Source: Priestia megaterium (lineage in GTDB: Bacteria; Bacillota; Bacilli; Bacillales; Bacillaceae_H). Taken from it: 64,000 nt of DNA. The stretch spans positions 3,882,001 through 3,946,000 of the forward strand of contig NZ_CP085442.1 in the NCBI RefSeq assembly GCF_023824195.1. Reading direction: 5' to 3'. The notes under the pieces are model-generated. The model was not told the origin of the DNA. It made no database searches and worked only from the letters and a program-made list of their open reading frames with translations. This document shows positions 7,999 through 16,654 of the stretch, piece after piece. Within the stretch, counting starts at the first letter, position 1. Each line of letters opens with the position of its first letter. Made by a program: the position numbers and the translations under genes.

Positions 7999-8276
7999 AT
8001 CTGGGACATAACTACATCAATCCACTCGAAAGATGAACAAATGGGATACATGATCTCGTATGGATCGCTTGTTATACCGCTGTCGATTTCCGTGCAAGAC
8101 TTCACTTTCCACGGGCGGGCGGTGAGCCTCCTCGTCGCTTGCGCTCCTGCGGGGTCTCATCCCTTCCGCTTCTCCCGCAGGAGTCTTCGCCTTGCCCTCC
8201 AATCAACTGCTAGAAGCCACTACATACATGAAATCTACGTTCGGATTTCCCTTCAATAAAACTACTTTTGCCCCAA
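7999..8276. repeat. dispersed GC-rich palindromic element (MITE/REP-like)
   Basis: A block whose composition differs sharply from its surroundings. It opens with CTGGGACATAACTACAT and closes with TTTTGCCCCAACCTC; inside are GTGCAAGACTTC and AGTCTTCGCCTTGC as partly inverted ends and a perfect 10-bp inverted repeat CTCCTGCGGG/CCCGCAGGAG (8144-8153, 8174-8183). Similar intergenic blocks are familiar from several Bacillaceae genomes, by recollection. The left end resembles 32461-32487. No convincing gene: open frames here lack an SD and protein character. Boundaries are approximate. Confidence 0.6.
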
Positions 8277-8282
8277 CCTCTT

Positions 8283-8723
8283 TTATTTAAATTCAAAATG
8301 CTCTTGATGATTACCTTGTTTGTCCGTCCAGTTAATCATGATGTCTAAGCTTGCTGCTTTTCCAGGAACAGCAAAATTCGCATAGCGAAAACGCTGACCG
8401 CTTTTGCTTAAATTAGACCTTTCAACAGGAGAAAACAAGCTGTATTTCGCCTTATTTTTTCCTTCGTGCCGAAAAGCTTGAACCTGCACGCGCTCTACGT
8501 CTTTTCCAATATTTTCAACGGTTAATCCATATGTATGATAGACGTTATTTTTCCACTTTAGCTGATTATCTCCCGTCATGCTCGCTTTTGTCAGTTCAAC
8601 CGACCATTGTTCAGATGATTTCTTCATTGGAAGCTTCTCAATCGAAAGAGCGCTGACATGAATGGCTGCAAAAGCAAGCCAAACAAAACAAAAAGTGCTG
8701 ACTGTATAAAATAGTCTTTTCAT
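8283..8723 (-). CDS. secreted hypothetical protein
   Basis: A 146-aa protein with an N-terminal signal peptide (MKRLF then a hydrophobic core, cleavage near ALS, residue 25) and a beta-rich mature part reminiscent of a small immunoglobulin-like domain, with no family I can name. The ATG at 8723 is chosen because AAGGAGATC lies 7-8 nt upstream; the frame is open 12 codons further. Probably extracellular or wall-associated. Confidence 0.65.
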   Translation of the reverse strand: MKRLFYTVSTFCFVWLAFAAIHVSALSIEKLPMKKSSEQWSVELTKASMTGDNQLKWKNNVYHTYGLTVENIGKDVERVQVQAFRHEGKNKAKYSLFSPVERSNLSKSGQRFRYANFAVPGKAASLDIMINWTDKQGNHQEHFEFK

Positions 8724-8796
8724 AGATTTTGATCTCCTTAGAAATTTTAGTAGTAGCATCTCCTGTTCACTTAAAAATTATGATAAACGCCTTAAC

Positions 8797-8824
8797 AAAA
8801 AAAGCCTCTCCATTTAGGAGAAGC
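8797..8824 (-). terminator. intrinsic terminator of the glycosyltransferase operon
   Basis: Stem GCTTCTCC/GGAGAGGC (one G-U; 8817-8824 with 8804-8811), 5-nt loop, then seven U on the minus strand. Confidence 0.85.
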
Positions 8825-8832
8825 TTCTTAAA

Positions 8833-9822
8833 TTAATGCATAAGCAAATCTTTTTGTTTGTCTAATGAGTGTTTTGTATATAAATCTCTTTCAATCGCAT
8901 ATTTAGGACGCTGTTTCACTTCGTTGAAAATCTTGCCAATGTATTCTCCGACAAGACCCACTCCCATTAGCTGCAGGCCGCCTACAAGCCAAATCGATAA
9001 AATAAGAGACGTCCAGCCGATTTGCGTATGATCTAAATATTTTTGAATCAGCGCATAAATACCAAACGCAATACTAAAGAGAAAAGAAGCTCCTCCAAGC
9101 AGCGTCAATAAGCGTATCGGCGCTACGCTAAAAGATGTAATCCCATCAAATGCAAAAGCGAGCATTTTCTTTAGCGGATATTTTGATTCGCCCGCCGTCC
9201 GTTCTTTGCGGTCATATGTGACTTCCGTGGAGCGAAATCCTACTAACGGTACAAGGCCTCGTAAAAAAACGTTTCCTTCTTTATATTTCATGAGTTCGCC
9301 AAGAGCACGTTTGCTCATGAGACGAAAATCAGCGTGATTTTGAACGAGCTGAATTCCCAGCTTATTCATAAAACGGTAAAACCCTACTGCCGTAGTTCGT
9401 TTAAAAAATGTATCGGTTTCTCTGCTGTCTCGAACACCATATACGACTTCATACCCGAGCCAATATTTCTCTACAAAAGTACGAATAACGTTGATATCAT
9501 CTTGCAAATCTGCGTCAATGGAAATGACGCAGTCAGATTGCTTATGGGCTGCTTCTAGTCCTGCCAGCAAAGCATTTTGATGTCCTACATTTCGCGCTAG
9601 CTTTAACCCTTTTACAAATAAATTACTGCAGCTTTCTTTTTCAATAAGCGACCACGTGCTGTCTTTGCTTCCATCGTCTACAAATAGAATGGTACTTTCA
9701 CTTGATACAAGACGTTCATTTATCAGTTCTTTTACTACAGTAGTTAATTGAAAAGATGTTTCTGTGAATACTTCTTCTTCGTTGTAACATGGAACAACAA
9801 TCGTTAAAATAGGTCTGTTCAT
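8833..9822 (-). CDS. polyprenyl-phosphate glycosyltransferase, GT2 family (YkoT/CsbB/GtrB type)
   Basis: A 329-aa protein. The GT-A domain starts with TIVVPCYNEEEVF, has VDDGSKDSTW and the metal-binding SIDADLQDD, and QNHADFRLMSKRAL further on. Two C-terminal transmembrane helices follow (about 236-258 and 270-295), as in enzymes that charge undecaprenyl phosphate with a sugar. It overlaps in function with its neighbours: GtrA-type flippase and DUF6044 polytopic protein upstream, the set used for surface-polymer glycosylation. B. subtilis ykoT occupies an equivalent place. Confidence 0.92.
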   Translation of the reverse strand: MNRPILTIVVPCYNEEEVFTETSFQLTTVVKELINERLVSSESTILFVDDGSKDSTWSLIEKESCSNLFVKGLKLARNVGHQNALLAGLEAAHKQSDCVISIDADLQDDINVIRTFVEKYWLGYEVVYGVRDSRETDTFFKRTTAVGFYRFMNKLGIQLVQNHADFRLMSKRALGELMKYKEGNVFLRGLVPLVGFRSTEVTYDRKERTAGESKYPLKKMLAFAFDGITSFSVAPIRLLTLLGGASFLFSIAFGIYALIQKYLDHTQIGWTSLILSIWLVGGLQLMGVGLVGEYIGKIFNEVKQRPKYAIERDLYTKHSLDKQKDLLMH

Positions 9823-9834
9823 GTTATTGCCCCC

Positions 9835-11574
9835 TTACTTTGCTTCATATACATACACTTTCCAAGCGGACTGTTTATCGTTAAACGCTTTTAAAAAGTG
9901 CAAACCGTCCCCTTCAGCATTTTCGATTGGCACAGCTGAAAAGATATAGCGACCGCCCATTTTTTTAAATTGGCTGATATTAAGCTGCAAATGACGGATT
10001 TTTTTCGTTGAGTCTTTTCGGTAATCATATTTTTTCCCTAGCTGGCTAACAAACACATAGCAGCGGTTGCCCCAGTGATCATAGTAGCTTTCTAACTTTT
10101 TATTCTTATCAAGCTCTTTGGCAATGATTTTGCGAAACTCATGTTTATACGTTAACGGATAGAAGTTGTTATACGTATCTAGCGTATAAAAGCCGTTATA
10201 CTGAGCAATTGATGGATGAAGCCCAATGCTTGCTACCCGATAAGATGATTTAGGTTTTCCTATATATCTGCTGATTTCATCGAATTGATGGACAGCATAA
10301 AATTCTTTAAACGACGGCTCGTGATTGTAGCGATAATAAAGCTCAGGGTTCGCTATAAATAACACAAGCAGCTGTAAAACCAAACACACCCACACAAACT
10401 TTTTCCACGTCTTGCCCCGTTTCCATAAAACATAGCCGCCAACTGCAAACATCAAATAAATAATGAGCGGGCGTAAAAAATGAAATCTAGCAAAGTTAAA
10501 CGTATTTAAAAGCTGAAATTTTTCTTTTAGCGGCTCCCATCCTTTATAAAACCAAAACGCATACCAAATCGACAGTAGTAGATTAAGAATAAATAACTGC
10601 AAAAACGTTTTTTCAAGCTTTCCCTTCTGATTCCGAGCGACAATCCACAGTACAATAAAAGAAAGCGGTAAAATTACAAAGGTATGAAGCGTCATTACAT
10701 GTGTATGCCCAAGCGTATAGTTCTTTAAAGCAAGGCGAATGGAATGTCCGAAACTTAGAGTAGAGCTTAAAAATTCATTTCGACTCGTCGGGGCCTCCGG
10801 AAATAAAAGAGAATCAACAAGCCGGTATTCAATGAGCAGAAAGACAGCGGTCATCGCTGCAATACTGCTTAAAAAAGGAATATTCCACGCTCGTTTTTTA
10901 ACTGCATCTCTTAGCCATAGCAGCCCCATCGCCGCTAAAAAGAAGAAAAAACCTAGCACAAAACTCGCGTAAAACGGAAGCAATAAAAGAGTAAGCCATT
11001 CCTTCCACGTTCCTTCACGGTTTCGAATGGTTAAAAACGCCCACAGTGCCAGCGGTTGTCCTAATGTACTCAGCATGCCCGAAGGCCAAAAAGGAGTAAG
11101 TGCAAAAGCAAGTGATACAAGCACTCGAATCGCATAAGCATCCTCGCTTTTGAGAAAATGCTTTTTTAATAATAAGTACATTCCAATTAAAGCAAATACG
11201 CGCGTGATCGTTTGACTCAGGCTGTACGCAAGCATGGTCGGGAATAAACCATACAGCCACTGAATACCGCTAAATTCTGTTCCAAACGTATTCCTCGGCA
11301 ATCCGTTAATAATTTGAGGTAATACGGCATGACTGGAGCCAAACAGCTCTCCGCTTCGATGCAGAACTTTATACCACGTAATATTTGAGTCTAAATTATC
11401 GTGCACGCGTATATGTGAATTTTCCCCGAGCAAAAACATAGGGGATACATACGCAAGCAGCAAAAGGAAAGCGATAATAAGCAATGTTTTTTCTTTATTC
11501 ATAGCTGTTTCTTTCTTCATAGCTGTTTCTTTCTTCATAGCTGTTTCTTTCTTCATAGCTGTTTCTTTCTTCAT
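9835..11574 (-). CDS. DUF6044/YkoS-like polytopic membrane protein with N-terminal MKKETA repeats
   Basis: A 579-aa protein with about 11-12 membrane helices and a C-terminal extracytoplasmic domain, in the style of YfhO/GT-C sugar transferases. It lies between the GT2 and GtrA genes, as YkoS does in B. subtilis, and may transfer the lipid-linked sugar. The N-terminus is four perfect copies of MKKETA followed by MNKEK; each copy offers an ATG. The first ATG (11574) has AGGTG 7 nt upstream and is used here, but the ancestral start may be the ATG at 11502. Confidence 0.8.
   Translation of the reverse strand: MKKETAMKKETAMKKETAMKKETAMNKEKTLLIIAFLLLLAYVSPMFLLGENSHIRVHDNLDSNITWYKVLHRSGELFGSSHAVLPQIINGLPRNTFGTEFSGIQWLYGLFPTMLAYSLSQTITRVFALIGMYLLLKKHFLKSEDAYAIRVLVSLAFALTPFWPSGMLSTLGQPLALWAFLTIRNREGTWKEWLTLLLLPFYASFVLGFFFFLAAMGLLWLRDAVKKRAWNIPFLSSIAAMTAVFLLIEYRLVDSLLFPEAPTSRNEFLSSTLSFGHSIRLALKNYTLGHTHVMTLHTFVILPLSFIVLWIVARNQKGKLEKTFLQLFILNLLLSIWYAFWFYKGWEPLKEKFQLLNTFNFARFHFLRPLIIYLMFAVGGYVLWKRGKTWKKFVWVCLVLQLLVLFIANPELYYRYNHEPSFKEFYAVHQFDEISRYIGKPKSSYRVASIGLHPSIAQYNGFYTLDTYNNFYPLTYKHEFRKIIAKELDKNKKLESYYDHWGNRCYVFVSQLGKKYDYRKDSTKKIRHLQLNISQFKKMGGRYIFSAVPIENAEGDGLHFLKAFNDKQSAWKVYVYEAK
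11503..11574 (-). repeat. four tandem 18-bp repeats at the 5' end of the DUF6044 gene
   Basis: Four identical 18-bp units (ATGAAGAAAGAAACAGCT on the minus strand) in frame, each encoding MKKETA, followed by ATGAATAAAGAA. Identity between copies points to recent slippage expansion. Confidence 0.95.
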
Positions 11575-11611
11575 CTGTTAACACCTATTTCCATTTCATA
11601 ATTGCTAGAAG

Positions 11612-12034
11612 CTAATCGTGTATGACGACTGCTTCTTTGTTTGCATTGAATACAAAGTATTTTTGACCCGTATAATTTAAAAGCGTGTACAGACCTGTTC
11701 CAATTAATATACCGACGTCTTTTTTGAACGGACGCACAGCAGCAGGAAGTTGGTGCAATAACCAGCTGGAGAACTGCAGTCCAATATAGTAAGATAAACC
11801 GTAGCAAACGCCAATAACCAAAATAAAACGCAGTATGCTTTTAGATAAATGAACTCCGCTTTTAAACGTAAATATTCGATTTAATACGTAGCTGACGACT
11901 GCTCCTGCTGCGTTTCCGATAAACGTTGCTGCCCAGTAGTGATGAAAAATATGAAGCAACACATACATAATGGAAAGACCTACTGCTGTATTGACCAGCC
12001 CTACTACTAAAAAACGTAAAAAAGATCCTTTCAT
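11612..12034 (-). CDS. GtrA family membrane protein (putative lipid-linked sugar flippase)
   Basis: A 140-aa protein with four membrane helices and the GtrA signature: FLVVGLVNTAVGLSIMY at the start, GNAAGAVVSYVLNRIFTFKS in the middle and the YTLLNYTGQKYFVF ending. GtrA proteins are thought to flip undecaprenyl-phosphate sugars. It lies 37 nt upstream of the DUF6044 gene on the same strand, forming a three-gene unit with the GT2 gene. Confidence 0.9.
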   Translation of the reverse strand: MKGSFLRFLVVGLVNTAVGLSIMYVLLHIFHHYWAATFIGNAAGAVVSYVLNRIFTFKSGVHLSKSILRFILVIGVCYGLSYYIGLQFSSWLLHQLPAAVRPFKKDVGILIGTGLYTLLNYTGQKYFVFNANKEAVVIHD

Positions 12035-12151
12035 ACAAACTCCTTTTGATTTTTGATACTTTCATTAAAATTACATATTATGACTTTAAATACAGTTTCA
12101 GTGTAGCAACTCCACTTAAAAATCTAATGAAAATAACATTAAAAACAGATG

Positions 12152-12195
12152 AAAAAAAGCTAAAAGAATAAATAAAAATCAGGATTCTTTTAGCT
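12152..12195 (-). terminator. intrinsic terminator of the phosphoesterase gene
   Basis: Twelve-bp AT-rich stem AGCTAAAAGAAT/ATTCTTTTAGCT (12158-12169, 12184-12195), then a U-rich tail on the minus strand. The stop codon of the gene is in the stem. Confidence 0.7.
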
Positions 12196-13519
12196 ATTTA
12201 GTAGAGCCTTCAATGATTAATTTTTGGTCGCTTTGATTGTCAAACGCATCCACTGCCGCTACTTCTATTTGATACGCAGTATGAGGCTGCAAACCCGATA
12301 ATGGAAGACTTAGAACATCCGGAACAGGATCGCTGTAATATTGAGAAAATGCATTGTATGTTTTGACCGCTTCTCCAGTTTCTTTATTTTTGACGGTAAT
12401 GCGATAAGAGTGAACCATCAGATTATCCACAGCTTGCGTAAACTGGATATAAAGCTGATTCGATGAAGCTTTTTCTTGTATAACAGAAATAGTAGAGCTT
12501 GGAAGAAAAACCGGTTTTACTAAATCTCGTTCATTCGTGTAGTGAAACTTTTTTGAATCTGCAGGTATGTCAATTTCCCACGCTTCTCCCGTCCACTTAT
12601 TTGCGTGAAAATCCCGCCTTTTAACGACTACTTTTCGATTATAAACCTCTACAAGAAGACCTTGACTCACGTCTCTGTAGCCAGGAGGAAGTTCACCTTG
12701 TAAATATCCGGCACCAGGCCATATATACCGAACAGAAGACGTTGCAAGAGATGTAAAATCTCTTTGAAAAATAGTACGAGGATCGTCCAACGGATGGTGG
12801 GTATGACCAGAAAATGTAATGACTTGCGGATAAGGTTTTAACGTATTGTAAAGAAGCTGTTCATTCACTTCTATCCCCCATCTGTTTTTCCCGTACAGTG
12901 TATTGTTAATAGGCTGATGAATAAAGACAAAAATCGGTTTTTTAGGATCGTCTCGCTTTGCTATCTTCAGCTGTTCTCCAAGCCAGTTAATTTGCTTGAT
13001 TGAATAATCACCGGCGGTCAGACGGCTTTCTGTTCCAAGCATGATAAAATGATATCCTTTTATCACTTGATGAAAATAAAGAGCTTTCATTTTGGTTTTA
13101 GATAAAAAACGCTGCTGCGCTTGCTGATTGGTTACACTGTCCCGGTATTCATGATTGCCAATTGTAAAAAGAGATACGGCCTGCGGCTGTTTATTTTGAT
13201 TATAAATAGAAAAAAAGCGGTCGTATTCTTTTAACGCGCCGGTATCAGCCAGATCTCCTACTACTACAAATGCATCTTGTTTCGGTGCCTGTTCATTTAA
13301 TTGCGTTAATGCATGTTGAAAAGTACGCAAATCAAGCGTTCCTGTTTCCTTAATATGAACATCACTGATCACAGGAAAAACTAGCTTTGGTTCGATGTAT
13401 CCGCTTCGTCCGCTCTTCTCTTCGGCTCGTACGTTTAAGGTAATACCGCATATAAGAACACTTATTAATACTAAAGCGAGCCAGTCTTTTTTCAGCGTTT
13501 CCATAAAACCGCCGAGCAT
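12194..13519 (-). CDS. membrane-anchored or secreted metallophosphoesterase (YkoQ-like) with FnIII-like tail
   Basis: A 441-aa protein. An N-terminal hydrophobic segment (about residues 14-30) acts as signal or anchor. Calcineurin-type metal ligands are visible in order: ISDVHI (D-x-H), VVGDLADTG (GDxxD), IGNHEY (GNHD/E), FVFIHQP and FSGHTHH (GHTH). The last 100 residues resemble a fibronectin-III fold (HTAYQIEVAAVDAFDNQS). ATG 13519 follows AAAGGAGGA by 6 nt; the frame is open a little further. It sits upstream of the glycosylation genes, as ykoQ does near ykoST. Confidence 0.88.
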   Translation of the reverse strand: MLGGFMETLKKDWLALVLISVLICGITLNVRAEEKSGRSGYIEPKLVFPVISDVHIKETGTLDLRTFQHALTQLNEQAPKQDAFVVVGDLADTGALKEYDRFFSIYNQNKQPQAVSLFTIGNHEYRDSVTNQQAQQRFLSKTKMKALYFHQVIKGYHFIMLGTESRLTAGDYSIKQINWLGEQLKIAKRDDPKKPIFVFIHQPINNTLYGKNRWGIEVNEQLLYNTLKPYPQVITFSGHTHHPLDDPRTIFQRDFTSLATSSVRYIWPGAGYLQGELPPGYRDVSQGLLVEVYNRKVVVKRRDFHANKWTGEAWEIDIPADSKKFHYTNERDLVKPVFLPSSTISVIQEKASSNQLYIQFTQAVDNLMVHSYRITVKNKETGEAVKTYNAFSQYYSDPVPDVLSLPLSGLQPHTAYQIEVAAVDAFDNQSDQKLIIEGSTK

Positions 13520-13740
13520 GATGCTTCCTCCTTTCTTCACTGCTGCGTCTCAGTCATTTTCTCTACGTGTATGAGCTTTTATTTTATGTAATTTCAAAAT
13601 ATCTAATCGTATAGTTTCAATATTTCTTTTCGTGTTTGCACACACTATGTTCACAATCAATTCATTACACTTTTCCTAGTCATAGTGGTATGATTTTCGT
13701 ATATTACAGACTAATTGTTGAAAATGTAGGAGTGAATATT

Positions 13741-15126
13741 TTGAAAACGGTCGCTGTTATTGGAGGAGGAATTACGGGCTTAACCACTCTGTACTATTTG
13801 CAGAAACTAAAACGAGAACGTAATCTCCCGCTTAAATTATTGTTACTAGAGAAACATTCCCATTTAGGAGGGAAAATCAATACGCGTGAAGCTGGGGAAT
13901 TTATCATGGAAACAGGGGCAGATTCTATTGTAGCTCGAAAAGAAAACGTTATGCCTCTGCTAGAAGAGCTGTACTTAACAAACGATTTAGTATATAACGA
14001 AACGGGCAAATCGTTTATTTACTCTGCTAATGAGCTGCTACCCATTCCTGAAGATACCATGTTCGGTATTCCAACAAGCGTAGAATCTCTTTTTAAAAGC
14101 GAGCTGATTTCTTCAAAAGCTAAAATTACAGCTTTAAAAGACTTAATCACTAAAAATACAACGTTTACGAAAGACAGCTCAATTGGACTCTTTTTAAAAC
14201 ATTTTTTAGGAGAAGAGCTAGTAGAAAAGCAAATTGCACCTATTTTATCCGGCGTCTACTCTGGCGATTTAGACAAACTCACGATTTCTTCGACTCTCCC
14301 GTATCTGCTCGACTACAAAAACACGTACGGCAGCATCATCAAAGGAATGGGAGCCAATGAAAAGAAATTTAAAACGGCAGGAAATAAAAAATTCATTTCG
14401 TTTAAACAAGGTTTATCAACGATTATTCACCGCTTAGAAGAAGAGCTTTCTGATGTAACGATTTTAAAAGATACGCCAACCACCAGCATAAAACGGGACG
14501 GTGAACGTTACCAAATCAGTACGCCGGGGCAAGCCTATTCAGCAGATTACGTGGTGTTAGCTACACCGCACACGGCTGCTCAGCACCTGTTGAACGATCC
14601 TGAATTAAACGAAGACTTTGAGCAGTTAAAAGATTCTTCTCTAATTAGCGTATACATGGGTTATGACGTTCCAGACGAATGCCTTCCTGCTGAAGGCACT
14701 GGATTTATTGTCTCTCAATCAAGCAACTTAATCGCTAATGCCTGCACGTGGACGAGCAAAAAATGGGCTCACACTTCTAAGCGAGGGAATTTGTTAGTTC
14801 GCCTGTTTTATAAAAGCACGAGCCACCACTTTGACAGACTGCGGATGATGTCAAAAGAAGAGTTGCTAGCAGTGGCACAAAAGGACATTGAAAACAGCTT
14901 AGGCATCAAAGAGCAGCCCATTGAAAGCGATGTAACCAATTGGGATAAATTGATGCCTACCTATCACCTTAAACACGGTGAACTCGTACGCAGCTTGACT
15001 CAAAAATTGCATGACAAGCACCCCGCTATTACATTAGCCGGCTGTTCTTACTATGGAGTAGGCATTGCAGCGTGTATAACAAACGGCAAACAAACGGCTG
15101 AAGCTATCTCTCAACAGTTGACTTAA
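13741..15126 (+). CDS. cgoX: coproporphyrinogen III oxidase (HemY/CgoX type)
   Basis: A 461-aa FAD-dependent oxidase of haem synthesis. The dinucleotide fold opens with VAVIGGGITGLTTLYYL; GGKINTREAGEF and METGADSIVARKENV follow, and the C-terminus has the second FAD motif YYGVGIAACITNGK. In Firmicutes this family oxidises coproporphyrinogen III to coproporphyrin III. The start is TTG 13741, with GTAGGAGTG about 8 nt upstream; the frame is open 35 codons further without an SD. Usual length is about 470. Unlike the common hemEHY arrangement it stands alone here, with a promoter gap in front and its own terminator. Confidence 0.9.
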   Translation: MKTVAVIGGGITGLTTLYYLQKLKRERNLPLKLLLLEKHSHLGGKINTREAGEFIMETGADSIVARKENVMPLLEELYLTNDLVYNETGKSFIYSANELLPIPEDTMFGIPTSVESLFKSELISSKAKITALKDLITKNTTFTKDSSIGLFLKHFLGEELVEKQIAPILSGVYSGDLDKLTISSTLPYLLDYKNTYGSIIKGMGANEKKFKTAGNKKFISFKQGLSTIIHRLEEELSDVTILKDTPTTSIKRDGERYQISTPGQAYSADYVVLATPHTAAQHLLNDPELNEDFEQLKDSSLISVYMGYDVPDECLPAEGTGFIVSQSSNLIANACTWTSKKWAHTSKRGNLLVRLFYKSTSHHFDRLRMMSKEELLAVAQKDIENSLGIKEQPIESDVTNWDKLMPTYHLKHGELVRSLTQKLHDKHPAITLAGCSYYGVGIAACITNGKQTAEAISQQLT

Positions 15127-15141
15127 ACAAGGTTTGAAAAC

Positions 15142-15186
15142 AATAAAAGGCCTGAAAATAAATATATTATTTTCAGGCCTTTTATT
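15142..15186. terminator. strong bidirectional terminator
   Basis: Perfect 20-bp stem (15142-15161 with 15167-15186) built around AAAAGGCCTGAAAATAA, 5-nt loop, U-rich on both exits. It ends the cgoX transcript. Confidence 0.9.
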
Positions 15187-15235
15187 ACCTTTTCGTTAGC
15201 ATATAAAGCTACTTTCCTTACTATTAACAACTCTT

Positions 15236-15331
15236 TTATCGCTTTTCTTTTTGCAAAGCAGCAGTAGCAAACAATACAAGATAGCGCTCATTTGAAGTTA
15301 ATCTAAGCCAATGTTTCACTTTATATCTCAC
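15236..15331 (-). CDS. candidate 31-aa basic microprotein
   Basis: GTG 15331 follows GGAAGGGAG by about 9 nt and opens a 31-codon frame encoding a basic peptide (begins MRYKVKHWLRL, ends LQKEKR). I do not recognise it. Support is the SD and amphipathic, basic character only; it could be chance in a 400-bp spacer. Confidence 0.4.
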   Translation of the reverse strand: MRYKVKHWLRLTSNERYLVLFATAALQKEKR

Positions 15332-15565
15332 AGGTTTCCGCTCCCTTCCTTCAAGGTTTTATATGAAAAGACTTTATATAAAGATTCAATAACAATAAGA
15401 AATGATGCTTGATATGTATTTTATTCCCACGCCCGCTTGTTTACAAACTTTTTTAAACGTAAGACTCTTCGTTTATTTCCCTGAAAATAACACCGTTTTC
15501 GCCATTATCATCTTACTATTTGAGAAAAAAGTGTACATTTCTTTCCTATTTTGACGAACATTGCG

Positions 15566-15599
15566 ATAAATAAAAGCTGCCAATTGCGGCAGCTTTTAT
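15566..15599 (-). terminator. intrinsic terminator of the catE-like gene
   Basis: Perfect 12-bp stem ATAAAAGCTGCC/GGCAGCTTTTAT (15570-15581, 15588-15599), U-rich exit on the minus strand, immediately after the stop codon. Confidence 0.85.
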
Positions 15600-15600
15600 G

Positions 15601-16452
15601 TTAAAGGACTAATCTAATTATATTACCTGATGGATCTTTTGTGATGAAATCTTGGTTTTCTTTAGACACAGCTGCTCCGATTTCACGAAGCTGATTTATT
15701 GCCTGCTCCCTTGCTTCTTCAGCTGGAAAAACAAGTGTAAATGACTCTAAACCAACGCTGCTTTCATGAGGACTAGGCGCTCCAATTCCATTCCAAACGT
15801 TTAGTCCGATGTGATGATGATAGCGCCCAGTTGAAATGAACAATGCTTGATTATGGTAATTGCTCACAACCTCAAAACCTAACCCATTTCGATAAAAGTT
15901 TTCCGTTTGCCCTAATTCAGAAACGTGAAGGTGAATATGTCCCATTAAGGTAGCCGAAGGTAATCCTGTCCATGGTTTACCGTTTCCTTCAGCTAATATC
16001 GCTTCTGCATCTAAAGGTTTTGTAGCCATTACTACTTCACTGTCATTCCATTCCCATGTACTTGACGGACGATCTCGATAAATCTCTATGCCGTTTCCAT
16101 CTGGATCTGCCAAGTACAGCGCTTCGCTCACTAGATGATCAGACGCCCCTTGAAGCGGATAACCGCTATTTAACAAATGCTGCAGAATACTTCCTAAATC
16201 AGAACGAGTCGGCAACAATAGAGCAAAATGATATAAGCCTGTTGTACGAGGCTGTTTTGCTGTAACGTTTTCCGGCTGTTCAATCGATAACAGCGTCGTG
16301 CGTCCATCAGCTGTTAACAGAGCTTTGTTCTCTTTTCTCCCTAAAAGTTTAAACCCGATTATTTGCTGATAAAAAGCAAGTGAACGCTCTAAATTTTCTA
16401 CTTTTAAATTTACTTTCCCAACAAATACATGAGGTGCACGGTGAAAGTTCAT
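15601..16452 (-). CDS. catE: catechol-2,3-dioxygenase-like VOC protein (CatE/YfiE family)
   Basis: A 283-aa protein made of two vicinal-oxygen-chelate modules (about 8-125 and 165-283). ADPDGNGIEIYRDRPSSTW closes the first module and GHIHLHVSEL with RYHHHIGLNVW opens and continues the second, supplying the His/His/Glu Fe(II) ligands of extradiol dioxygenases. Length and motifs fit B. subtilis CatE, which cleaves catechol and protects from quinone stress. ATG 16452 has AAAAGGAGAAA 5-6 nt upstream. No MhqR-type box was noticed at this gene. Confidence 0.85.
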   Translation of the reverse strand: MNFHRAPHVFVGKVNLKVENLERSLAFYQQIIGFKLLGRKENKALLTADGRTTLLSIEQPENVTAKQPRTTGLYHFALLLPTRSDLGSILQHLLNSGYPLQGASDHLVSEALYLADPDGNGIEIYRDRPSSTWEWNDSEVVMATKPLDAEAILAEGNGKPWTGLPSATLMGHIHLHVSELGQTENFYRNGLGFEVVSNYHNQALFISTGRYHHHIGLNVWNGIGAPSPHESSVGLESFTLVFPAEEAREQAINQLREIGAAVSKENQDFITKDPSGNIIRLVL

Positions 16453-16590
16453 GATTATTTCTCCTTTTGAGTATATCATTTTTTAATTAACTTACTTTAT
16501 GTAACTTATTATATTTTTATAACTTTATTTCGTCAAGTTATTTATTTTACTATCATAACTTAAAGCTTATATCACAGCACAACCAATTGA

Positions 16591-16634
16591 ATAAGCCCGC
16601 CTGCTCATAACATAGTATGAACAGGCGGGCTTAT
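16591..16634. terminator. bidirectional intrinsic terminator
   Basis: Perfect 13-bp stem ATAAGCCCGCCTG/CAGGCGGGCTTAT (16591-16603, 16622-16634) with extra pairing inside the loop. It ends the minus-strand metallo-hydrolase operon. Confidence 0.85.
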
Positions 16635-16654
16635 TTATCATTATGCATAAACTA

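Noticed and set aside
7849..8259. 136-codon plus-strand frame through the GC-rich repeat
   Set aside because: No SD, starts antisense to the GNAT gene and consists of repeat DNA; composition is not protein-like.
11571..11807. 78-codon minus-strand frame
   Set aside because: Out-of-frame shadow inside the GtrA gene without an SD or domain.
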